A stretch of DNA of 64,000 nucleotides from Fagopyrum homotropicum (Eukaryota; Streptophyta; Magnoliopsida; Caryophyllales; Polygonaceae), in contig BSWB01000003.1 in the NCBI GenBank assembly GCA_033239125.1, positions 103,870,320 to 103,934,319 on the forward strand, written 5' to 3'. The notes below the pieces were generated by a model. The model searched no databases and was not told the DNA's origin. It worked only from the letters and a program-made list of their open reading frames with translations. The position numbers and the translations under genes were made by a program. Shown here in pieces: positions 42,801-55,489 of this stretch (position 1 is the stretch's first letter; every line of letters starts with the position of its first letter).

Positions 42801-44329
42801 ATGGAAACTTTGAGAAGAACCACAAGAAACCTCACCAAGAAGAAAAGCTCTTCTTCTAGGGCCCCTCCACCACCACAACCACCTCTTCAAGCACGACCAG
42901 CCCTTCCCTCACCTACTTCTAAGCATAAGAAGAGGCATGAACGCCTCTTGACTCGACCTATCATCGCCCCTCGCTACGTTATGTTGGATGATTTTGATGC
43001 CTTGTGTGTGAGGGAGGATATCGATTGGATTCTAGAAAGAACAAGCTTGAATCAATTTCTGCTTATTAGAGAGAATGCTTATGTTGAGATCACCCTAGAG
43101 TTCCTTAGTACGTTTGAGCATGATCCTAGAGCTAGGAAGGTGACTTTTAGACTTATGGACATGGATCATGAGATGTCCATCCCAATATTTGGTCGTATGT
43201 TTGGTTTTCCTTCATCTTCTGCAGGCACATTCCCAAGAGGGGTGAGTGCTAGTGCCTTCTGGGAGAGCATTGTCGCGATAGACACTGGAAAAGACAAGTG
43301 GAGACCCGGGAATTTGAAAGAGAGGAACATGTATAACTTGTCTTTTAAGATAGCTCACTACATCCTGAGTGAGTCTTTGTTCCCAAGAACGGAGACACCA
43401 CGGAAGATTAAGGCGGATGATCTCTTCATTCCGCATTGCATGACCATTGGCACTATACCGGACACCGCTACTATGCTTGCTGACTATCTTGGGAAGATAG
43501 CCAACAAGCAAGTAGGAGACATATGCATTGGAGGCCTTGTCACTCATGTGGCCAAGGCACTAGAGTTAAGTTTCTAGAATTGTAGTATAGCTGCTAGCAC
43601 ACAGCCGCTTGGATCCTAGAGATTGGTTGCCCAACAGGTCTTAGTTCTTGGAGGTCGAGGTACTCTTTACGTGGCCATGCCGTGGAAGAGAGTACCGACA
43701 GAGATAGAGTGGAAATCTGAGTACACTATCAGGAACAGAAGCAACTGGAAGGAGACATTTGAGCATTACTTCGATGGGGCAGAACAACCAGTTGAGTATT
43801 ATGATGAGGATGAGGATGAGGATGATGATGATGAGAGGGATGCAGTATACCCTCCATCTATGCTAGAGTTTGAGAGTGACACATTCAGCGTCCATGCCAC
43901 GGATGCTATGGATACAGATACACATGGTGTTGGACCTAGTGGAGTTGGTAGAGATGATGAGGATACAAAGGACGAGGTACCAGCTGAGTAGATGAGACCT
44001 CCACGCCATTCGGTCTCTCACGTACCTAGTCGTGGGAGAGGACGTGGATGCAGCAGCTCCGGACTTCGAAGTCAGATTGGAGCATTGGTTTCTGGCATTC
44101 AGGGTTTACGTACCGACTACCAGGGCCTACACACTAATTATCAGGCTTTACACACCGATTACTAGGCGCTGAACACCTGTTTCACTGAGTATCGTCGGGC
44201 GACAGATGCGCGGCACTCCTCCTATGATGGACAGATAAGAGACCTCTACTACCATAAATTTGGCGCCTTCTATGACCATGGAGCTCCGAGGTACCCATAC
44301 CCCCGCTGCCACCACCAGCTGAGGATTGA
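42801..44329 (+). pseudogene. Third ORF of element D (Athila-type)
   Basis: The ATG at 42801 (METLRRTTRNLTKKKSSSSR) opens 259 codons to TAG 43575-43577. The same frame continues after a stop near 43618 to TAG 43989-43991 and beyond. The globular middle aligns by eye with B (FRLMDMDHEMSIPIFGRMFG, SFKIAHYILSESLFPRTETP, GDICIGGLVTHVAKALELSF). An acidic stretch (EYYDEDEDEDDDDERD) and a short repeat of the DYQGLHTNYQALHTDY type follow. A one-base loss in a C run near 44303 hides the proline-rich end. Function unknown. Confidence 0.75.
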
Positions 44330-45594
44330 GATTCCACTTCTTTTTACATTGTAATATTTTGCTTCATCTTGTGCTTAACTTCTCACATTGGGGACAATGT
44401 GAAGGTTAAGTATGAGGTAGGGGTACTTACAATCTCTTTCCTATTATCGCACGTTATGTACTCTACATTACACTTTATGACTTGGTTTGTAATAACTCTT
44501 GCATGTTTTTCTTCAAAAATTTGTGAAAATTTCAAGATTTTTGTGCTTCTTATGATGGAAATGACCTCTATGATGATGATTGTGATGTGAAAAAGCAAAA
44601 TATGACTTAGCTATGTTGAGATTTTAATGGTGACATGAATAGATTTGATTGTCTTTGTTGAATACATGTATGATTTATTTGATGTTGATGCTCTGATAGG
44701 AGAATGAAATAATGATCGAAGCTATATTATAAGTTCTTATGCATCATGATGGAATGACTAAAGCAATTCGTTTCTTTTCTTTCACATCTTGTTCATGCTA
44801 GCACCTCAATGAAAATTTTAGCCTCCTTTAGACCATCCAAGAATTAGGATAAGTGGTTATGAAAGGCATGTTTGATGTGGGAGGGCCGTTGTAAAAGTAT
44901 TAAGTGAAAGTTTAGCAAAGTAGATTTTGGGACGTTGAACATGAGGATGAGTAACTCGGCACCATTCACATAGCCGGGTGTTTGTGTCTTGTCAAAGTCC
45001 TAATGAACAACAAGTCCTAATGGGATATGGTATGTGCATCAAGGGTTTGAGGCATCTCGAAAATTGAGAGTCGCCGATCTCCTAGGCTTCGGTTTTTGTG
45101 CAGCGTTGTCCATACTCTCAAAAAGTAAAGCAAAAGAAAAGAAATTTTACATGCAAAGCATGTGTTGGTAAAGTTGTGTTCTTAATGCTCTATTGTGTTC
45201 TTCCTTTTCCCGGATTAGCACCACATTACCTTAAAATTTCCCACCCTTAACACGTTTCTTTGGCCTTTTTATGATTGGAAGACCTTGAGACCTTTGTGCA
45301 CATGTTTAAGACTTCATGGCTTAGATTTGTTTGACTTTGATTATCTCTACATCTTTATCATGTCTCTTACGTGTCTTTGATTAAGAAATGATGATTTGTC
45401 CATGGTACAATTATTATTGATGCATACTTTATTTTTCCTATGCCTTGAAACATTACTTTGAGAGTGATCCAAAAGAAGAAGCACACTTCAAAAGTTTTTT
45501 TTTGAGTTTTCACATCATATAATCCATGACATAATGTGCGCTAGATTTGAACCTTGCTTGAGGACAAGCAAGTGGCAAGTATGGGGTATTTTAA
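44330..45594 (+). other. 3' non-coding region of D
   Basis: No gene is seen. It has the first polypurine-like motif (GGGGACAATG ... TTAAGTATGAGG, 44390-44420), the conserved block (44947-45118) with long stretches identical to A and B, and the true tract GGCAAGTATGGGGTATTTTA before the LTR. Confidence 0.72.
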
Positions 45595-47030
45595 TGACAT
45601 GAATTATATGCCATTATAATCATGCATATTGTGAATGTTTTACCTCAGTTTCTCATACATTTGAAGAGCTTTGTGTGCCTTTAAGCTTTATTTCATATAT
45701 ATTTCGGAAATAGAGGTTTGCACGAGTTTTGATTGAATTATAAGTGAAAGCCTAAGATTTGGAAGCAAAAATGGAGCAAGGAGTAGCTTGGGATGCTAAG
45801 GAAGCATAAGAGACCATTGAGGAGTCATGAGGAGCAAGGAAAGTGCGTAGAAGAGTCACACAGCGAAGTGGAAAACAAGCAAAAAGACGAGCACTCTCAG
45901 TAAAGAAAAATTTGGTGACTTATTCTTGGGTGAGTCGATTTTCTTGTAGAAAAATCGGACAAACTATGGGATAAATCGACCGATTTTTTCCTTTAACCGT
46001 CTAAAAAAATATAGCGCTCGAAAGCCCAAAGCATTGGGCCAGAAGTGGGAAATGTCTTGCAGCCCATTAGTGATTTTTGGGTTATGTTAGAAACCTAGGA
46101 GACTAGAAGGGGGGAGGGGTTGCAACAGACCAGAGATTGGCGGCTGACGGCAGAGGATTGGAGATCAACTTTTCGAGAGAAAGAAAGTTGCGGAAAGAAG
46201 ATAGAGTTCAAGATTCAAGAAAGTTGTGAGATCTTTGATTATTGTTCGTTACTATGGTTTGTGAACATATTCTATTGAGTTCTTTGAGAGATTTTGTTGA
46301 AGTTTTGAAGGATTGATTTCATATTTTCAAGATTTGTCAAGTTTTATGCGAAGTTTGGTTTTTATTTGGTTTTCTTTATTCAATCTTGATTTTGATTCAA
46401 AAATGAAAATGATTGGCTAAAAACCTTGTGATTCTGGGGAGAATAGTTGATGATTGAGGCATAGATGATGACGATAGACTGAACTCATTCAACCTTTTGG
46501 ACCCTGAGAGTTGAGATTTAACATTTGCGAATGCGAAAATCGTGGTGTTCTTAGCAAAAAATTGGCCGATTTTTCCTCAAAAACAGTCCGGTTTTTCTAG
46601 GCTGACATACCTTAATGTTTTATCTTTTAACCAAAGTTAAAACTTGCCTAAATCCTAACCTTGCTTAACCTTTTTAACCCTTATCCAAGTGTGAGAAGAG
46701 ACTTCATCATTGATTCTTCGCTTGGTAATGAAAGTTTACAAGATTCGGGTAATAGAGAGATTTAACATCCTCATTTAAGGTTCGAGTGTGCCTTTCCTCT
46801 TAACCTTCGAGAGTCATATCCTTGGGTTTTAGTGAGTGGTTTGAGTGTCAATCCTTACTTTGAGTATTCTTCTTGATGAGACTCAACATCCCTCAAGTTG
46901 AGAATTCTTGAGTTGGGATAAGTGAGTAGTGGAACTTCACCGTACATTATTCTCTCCTTCGAAACCTTGGCAACATCACCTCTGTCCTTTGATCTTTACG
47001 TTTTAACGGAATACCACCTTTAACCTTGCT
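45595..47030 (+). repeat. 3' LTR of element D, truncated
   Basis: It starts TGACATGAATTATATGCC and follows the order of the B LTR, including GGACCCTGAGAGTT (46499-46512) and GGAACTTCACCGTAC. Palindromes with the AAAATCG half-site lie at 45930-45990 and 46544-46600. Similarity fades near 47030, before the expected GCGAACA end, so about 250 bases are missing. Confidence 0.75.
46544..46600. repeat. AAAATCG module in the LTR leader of D
   Basis: GAAAATCG, GTTCTTAGC, then AAAAAATTGGCCGATTTTT, then CTCAAAAACAG and CCGGTTTTT. The spacers GTTCTT and CTCAA match those of the A module at 5299-5350 while the half-sites differ. Confidence 0.82.
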
Positions 47031-47589
47031 CGAATGTACTCGTTTCCTCCTCGATTTGCGTCTTTAGTTGTCCACGTGTCCTCTTGAAGAGCCTCAAGCC
47101 GTTATCTCTAACTGGTTCATTGTCTCCCAATCGTGGCTTCGTTGGAACCACTTTCACACCTTCATGTTACTCCCTTTACTTGTATTTCTTCCATCTTGAT
47201 TTCTCTTAAGTCGTCTCGAGTTTTCCTTCTAATTGCTCGTTTTTAAGGTCATGTCCTCATTAGCCTTCCCATGGTTGCTTTGACATCCTCAAAAGGAGTC
47301 CAACGAAACTCCAAGGTGTTCCTCAGAACGTGATGCTCAAACTCGATACTTGAGCATACTCATCCTCGTATGTACACTATCCTAAGCCAGACGACGTCGT
47401 TCAAGGGCGATGATATCATTCTATCATCTTAACTATAATCAACATCTCCATATGTTACTATAGATCATAATTATGCGTATAAGACTATACAAGACATATG
47501 ATCACATTATTACCACATACTAAATCTAGGAAATCCACTTCAATATTACAAGGTCCAAAACGCACTATATTTCAAATAGATAACTATAT
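47031..47589. other. Unassigned segment between D and I
   Basis: No gene, LTR end or motif was recognised. It could be internal sequence of chromovirus I or another fragment. It is not similar to the leader of J. Confidence 0.3.
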
Positions 47590-48107
47590 ATAAGGTTACT
47601 ATAATCATTCTACTATAACATTTAAGTCCATCATGCAACTACAATCCACATATACATATCATATATATACATATATATTAAAAATCCAATAAACTAAGCT
47701 GGCGAGATCCGCGGAAGGAGTGGTGGTATGTACATTCTATCCCAAACCGACCATGCTCATAATTTTGAAAACGAAATTCATTTTTTAAAACTCAGAATCT
47801 TTGAGGGTTCCGTTCCCTTCTATTCGGCCTTTAGAAGATTGCGAGTGCCATTGTTGTCAACCTAGGGTTCTGATATCCAATTGTAACACCCCGAATCCAC
47901 GGGACTCGGGATGCTATGGGCGAAGACCTCACAATGGGTCCCGCCCTTAGCGTGACAACAATTTGACCAGATCTTACAACAAGACACAAATCAAGGCAAA
48001 ACCGAAATACATTTTAATGCAATGATATGATCCCGGAAACAAACAAACGACAGACTTCAGCTGAGTTCTCAACTCCAAAGGCTCAAACATCAAATACATA
48101 ACAATAT

Positions 48108-48164
<57 letters not shown>

Positions 48165-50011
48165 CTCCACTCCAAACCCATCCTACAATGTACGGAACCC
48201 CGGCTGCCCACTCTTCCGGATCTCTCGGCCGCGTCCCTATTCTGCAGGCAACTACAACATCGGTATAAAACTGTTAGCTAACAATCAAGGCATTAGAATC
48301 ATGGTATTGACACAGACACATACACAAGTCCACATAAACACACATCATGCTCCAACACACACAAGCCGGTTTATTATCTTTTCATTTACGTCATTCTCAT
48401 TACTAATTCAACTTAGGTTTATGACACGAGAATCCTTAAAACTTGCCTCTGTCCCTGCTTACCAACAAGGAATGGTACTAATGCATCCGATCGTCTACCT
48501 GTCCAGGCTAGTCGCAGAGAACCTCCTAGCTCTCGCAAGAGCTAGGCAGTGTTGTCACCGCTTGTTATCATACACTTAGGCCAAATATCAATCTATATAA
48601 AGGTCATCCTATTTCCGGTTTCGTTATATTAAAACATATAACTCGACACACACACATAACCAATCACACATTGATGCTAATACAAAGAAGCTAGTTAAGT
48701 AAGTTCTAAGCCTTACCTCGTCCCAACGCTAAACCGACCAATACCGCTCTCACTTCCCGTAGGAAGGTACTCAACGCTTGATCATAACAAGGAACAAATC
48801 AGTAATACTCTCATAAGCTAGAAGTCCTTAGACATCTAGACCCGATGATCTCGCAAGATCATAACCCATAATAACATACTAGGATAAACATGCCTAGTCT
48901 CGACAATCTCAACGGTAGCAACACTATGCTAGGATACGCACATCCTAGCCCATAATCTCACAACCATATACTCACAATCTTAATAATCCTCACAAGCCTC
49001 ACAAGCGCAGCCATACACTCATCCCATGAACCAACTCAAAAACATACATTCATTAAACCTTAGAACAATCCAAAAACCTCACACACTCGCCTAAGGTCCA
49101 AAGCCACTACTTGACATTCACGTTGCTATGCTAGATCCAACCTAACATGCTACTATCATATATACTCTCTAGGATCAGCTATGAACACATGCTCAAGGGA
49201 GGGTACTCACCGAGGCAAATACACGGGCGCGGAAGAAGGAAAAACAACCGCGAAGAGAAGAAGAAGGCCGCACCTGCTGGCTGGCTGAGCCAGTGGCCGC
49301 CCTTGCGGCACGGGACAGCCCCCCTACGGCATTGGTTGGCCGCCCCTGCGGCTGAATGCAGTGTCCGCCCCCGTGGCACTGTCCTGCCGCGGGTGCGGTC
49401 GAACTCCAGAAAGCTTTCTTCGAGCAGTCTTTGATAGTTCTATGATGAGCAAAGGGTCTTCTAGCTTACTTGCTTGGCCCCAGAAACGTCTACCACTTGG
49501 ATCCACACACACACACCATCCTAAACCCAATCTACACATATGCAAGTCAAAAAAGGGAAGAAGTTAGCTTCCACAATTGGAGCTCAAGGAAGAAGAAGAA
49601 GAAGATGAAGGAGAGAGGAGGAAGAGAACTTACCCAACAATCCGGATATACAATACCTCACTGTTGGACATCAAACACAAGAGGGAAAGGAAGAAGGATC
49701 CCCATGGAAAAGCTACCAAGAGCTTCCAAGCCAAAAGAGAGTGAAGGAGAAGAGAATGGAGAGAAGAATAACGTGAAAGAGAAATGGTAGGGGAGAGAGG
49801 GCTGCACCCAAGGGGAAAAAAAGGTCAAGACATCCCATGAGTTAGAGAACGAGGGGTCAAAAGCCTAAAGCGAGTAACCAAAGGGGTCGGACCGGAATTC
49901 GGGGTAAAATTTTATCACTCAGCACATCGTGTTTGCGGAAATGACTGACTCGCGCCTGCGGGAAGACCGCCGAACCACCCACTAATCTGGAATAAAATTC
50001 CAGGTGTTACA
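47590..50011 (-). mobile_element. Tekay-type element I: leader and 5' LTR
   Basis: On the minus strand the LTR (47882-50011) is followed by a degenerate tRNA-iMet PBS (plus-strand GTTCTGATATCCAA, about 47868-47881) and a leader similar to that of J (61490-61784). No gag or pol is left. The orientation comes from the PBS side. Confidence 0.75.
47882..50011 (-). repeat. LTR of Tekay-type element I
   Basis: The plus-strand ends are TGTAACACCCCGAATCC and CCAGGTGTTACA. It contains an (AT)n run at 48109-48159 and, at 49265-49400, a group of CCGCCCTTGCGG and CCGCCCCTGCGG motifs. A second group lies at 49925-49975 (TGTTTGCGG, CGCGCCTGCGGG, ACCGCCG). No gene is supported; reading frames in the motif region are by-products of GC richness. 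Confidence 0.82.

Positions 50012-52211
<2,200 letters not shown>

Positions 52212-52292
<81 letters not shown>
52212..52292. repeat. (TA)n microsatellite, 81 bases
   Basis: Alternating TA run at the right edge of element N. Together with the run at 50888-51008 it probably was one array split by N. Confidence 0.97.
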
Positions 52293-52296
<4 letters not shown>

Positions 52297-53472
52297 TGCT
52301 CTCATATATATCCTTGTCATACTTTTTTTATTTTTTAGAATACAATTATTTTTATAACTATAAATATTTTTATGGGTTAATTTGGTTAATAGGTTTTTTT
52401 GGATTTTTTATTTAGTAAGTAGGCTTTTTTGTTTTTTAATTAGCTAAATGTACCCCAAATTTTTTATTTACCGTTCAAATTAGGTTTTTTACAACCGACA
52501 TCACAAACGGCCGCAACATCTCAGCTTCACCTTCCCACCTTCGACCTTCTTCACCGCTGACCTCTCTCTCAGTTTTCCGACGACCGTCTCTCAAGAACCT
52601 CGCCATCTTCTCCCCCAAAAAACCTCCCTCCTCCTCCTCCTCCTCCTCCTCCTCCAGGCTTCTGGTTCGTGTCCATCTCACTTCCAAAGGTATCCATAAC
52701 CCCTTTCTCTTGCCTTCGCTCCCTTGTAGCTTCCTCAGATCTGAATTTGTTCGAAGAGGATTTCATACCAAAATCAATCCTCCTCCAGGTCTTTGGTTCA
52801 TATCTTGTAATATTTGTGATCTGTAGATCTAGATCTGTAATTATCCAATCTCTCTAAAAACTCGATGCAATTGAGTACGAAGAAGTGGTTAAAGAATGGA
52901 CGAATGTTTGATGTAGATTGTTCACTTGAGGCTGTTCTTATGAATTTTAAATTTCCGGTATGAGAAATTCATACCAGAAATGGGAACTATACGTCGTGGT
53001 GGTGCGAGGAATTCGAGAATCTTGTCGTGTTCTTCGCAAACGGATGGCGGTAGCACGGGTGGTGGGAAGGCCCGGGCCCGAGTCCGAGTGCGAAATTGGA
53101 ATCGGGTCGTACCTTGTTTATGTCTGGGAGCCAGACCTATGCTTTGTTGAAACAACAACTGGATGTAGCTGCTAAATCCGAGATATTCGTTTCCTATTTG
53201 CTTCTTTCGAATTTCAGTTGTAAGTGACGAATTGCGAACTTGTAATTGTTGTGTTTGTTGAATATGAAATTGGGTTTTGTTGAAATTTGAGGGATTATTG
53301 TTGGTAGATACTGTAATTAGAATCATGTTGGTATGATCGTTGGTGTGATCGTTGGTGAGTTTTGTGATTGGAAGTTTGGAATCATGAGGGTTGAGTTTGC
53401 TGATGTTGAAAAAGAAAAATCAAAGTTGGTATATCTGAGATGTATTATTTATAGAATTATTGTTGGTTTGAG

Positions 53473-53502
53473 AAATTCATACCAGAATTCTGGTATGAAT
53501 TT
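53473..53502. repeat. Perfect 30-base palindrome inside L
   Basis: AAATTCATACCAGAA is followed directly by its reverse complement TTCTGGTATGAATTT. Related half-units occur at 52957-52982 and throughout 53766-54070. Confidence 0.95.
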
Positions 53503-53765
53503 ATTATTTAATAAATAATAAAAAAAATTATTAAAAACCATTTTTAAAAATACAATTTACGAGTTTGTATAGTTTGTATAAAATTAAAATTTACGAGTTT
53601 GTATAAAATTTACGAGTTTGTATAAAATTTATGAGTTTTTAAAAAAAATTTATACCAAAATTTTATACCAAAATTTTATACCAAAATTTTACGAGTTTGT
53701 ATAAAATTTACGAGTTTTTAAGAAACCATTTTTAAAACTACAATTTACGAGTTTTTATAAAATTT

Positions 53766-54070
53766 CTCATACCAGAAGTATGAGAAATTCATACCAAAAT
53801 GTAATTTTATGGTATGTAATTTTATGGTATGTAATTTTATGGTATGAAAATTTATGGAATGAAAATCTGGTGTAAAAAATTTTGGTATGACAAAATTCTG
53901 GTATGAACTTTTCGTATGATAATTTCTGGTATGAAATTTCTGGTATGAAATTTATAGTATGAAATTTCTGGTATGAACTTTTCATATGATAATTTCTGGT
54001 ATGAAATTTCTGGTATAAAAAATTCTAGTATGAGAAATTCTGGTATGAGAAATTCCGGTATGAGAAATTT
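53766..54070. repeat. Degenerate tandem repeat TCTGGTATGAAATT in L
   Basis: About 18 units of 14-18 bases, with variants GGTATGTAATTTTA and GGTATGAGAAATTC. The inverted counterpart is at 55080-55345 in O. Confidence 0.85.
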
Positions 54071-54331
54071 AGTCCAGAAAATAAAAAAAAATAAAAAAAA
54101 AAAAAAAAAAAGGCAAGAAAAATAATAATAATAAAAAAACAAATTCAGTAATTAAAAATTAAACTTATACGTATATAAAAAATAACAAACATCAATTGTT
54201 CCTTTCTTTCTAGATAGAAGGGTTAATAATTTTTACCTACTATTAAATGAAAGTGGTAAAAAAATTTGGGGTACACTTTCTTAAACAAAAACTCAAAAAG
54301 GCCTAGTATGTCAAATTATCCCTATTTTTAT

Positions 54332-54672
54332 TACGTTGAGATAATTTGTGTACTTATAAACTCCTCGTTTTAAATAACCGATAACCGAAACCAATCTTAA
54401 AGATAATAGTGGATTAAGTGTCACAAATGATAGGGGGTTGTTTGTCAAAGTGACTCTTAAGTAGATTTTAAAAATAACAAAAAAAATATAATGTATATGG
54501 CATACCTATAACCTACATGTTAGATAGAATTTAGAATATAGATAGGGGATATTCATTATGTTAATTGCTAGGTACTTTAATTTTTGGGTAGAGTAGGTCA
54601 TGGAAACAAAAGGTGAAGTAATGTCATTCCGTTATTACCCTTTATTCAGTAGAATCAATATATTACTAGATT

Positions 54673-54754
<82 letters not shown>

Positions 54755-54888
54755 AATCTTTTTGCTTTTAATTTTGGCGGGAAATCAATTAAGAAGTATA
54801 CCAAATTATTTGTTTTAGTAAAAATATTTTTTATGACTTAATTATAGATTTATTAAAAAAATTAATGTGAGGTCATCACGTCATAATT
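54332..54888. other. Spacer between L and O with (AT)n hairpin
   Basis: No gene is seen. An (AT)n run at 54675-54752 is bounded by AGATTTG and CAAATCT, so the whole 91-base segment (54669-54759) is one inverted repeat. Confidence 0.8.
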
Positions 54889-55345
54889 GTTGAAAGAATT
54901 TGGCTTACTATACCTTTTTTTAGTTTTGTATTTAACTTTCATTTAATGGTAGGCAAATTAATTAACCCCTATATTTTAATAAAAAAAGGATAATAGATGT
55001 TTGTTAGTTGTTATGTATCCTAATTACTGAAGTTGTTTTTTTTTTCTTTATTATTTTCTTTTTTATTTTCTGGAATGGATATTTTGTATGAAAATTTTCA
55101 TACCAAAAATTTTTCATACCATAATTCATCATACTAAAATTTTTCATCATACTAGAATTTCGTAATACTAGAATTTCGTAATACTAGCATTTTTCATCAT
55201 ACCAGAATTTCATAATAGCAGAATGTTTCATCATACCAGAATTTCCTAATACCACGATTTCATAATACTAGAATTTTTCATCATATACCAGAATTTTCAT
55301 CATATACCAGAATTTCATAATACCATAATTTTTCATCATACCAGA
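54889..55345. mobile_element. Inverted partial copy O of the L family
   Basis: It reads, on the other strand, like the right end of L. The terminus AATTTGGCTTACTATACC matches the complement of L's end. Then ACTTTCATTTAATGGTAGG matches the complement of 54242-54260 with one mismatch. AATTACTGAA follows, then repeats of ACCAGAATTTCATAAT at 55080-55345. Its other end is not found, so it is truncated or continues unseen. Confidence 0.6.
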
Positions 55346-55489
55346 ATTTCAATTTAACCTAGCAGTGGTAGAAATCAATTTGGAGCTACAATTCTACATA
55401 TTATAACAAAGGAGGCTAGAAGACTCAAAATTCACAAAAGGAATTGGAGAAACCACTACAATTGAAATGAAACAAGCAAAATCCACTAG

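Larger units (their letters stand above)
24653..47030 (+). mobile_element. Athila-type element D, oldest layer, interrupted by H and B
   Basis: D is represented by RT end, RNase H and most of integrase (24653-26457), the integrase C-terminus (41569-41860), leader, ORF3, 3' region and a truncated 3' LTR. E was inserted into its RT, and H into its integrase with a perfect CGTAC duplication. Its layout equals that of A and B, but its palindromes use an AAAATCG half-site. The 5' part is upstream of the window. Confidence 0.85.
52374..54322. mobile_element. MULE-like non-autonomous DNA transposon L
   Basis: A perfect 9-base target duplication, TATTTTTAT, at 52365-52373 and 54323-54331 flanks the ends GGGTTAATTTGG and CAAATTATCCC. 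The terminal inverted repeats extend about 90 bases in degenerate form, including GTACCCCAAATTTTTT on both arms. A 9-base duplication and long TIRs fit the Mutator superfamily. The interior has a gene-like GC-richer part (52490-53200), a (CTC)n run and many TTCATACCAGAA-type palindromes. No transposase is seen. The GC-richer part could be a captured gene fragment, but I do not recognise it. Confidence 0.78.

Noticed and set aside
52501..52860. 5' UTR and first exon of a real gene
   Set aside because: The segment lies wholly within transposon L, between its terminal repeats, has no long ORF, and its (CTC)n run could mislead. A captured fragment is more likely.
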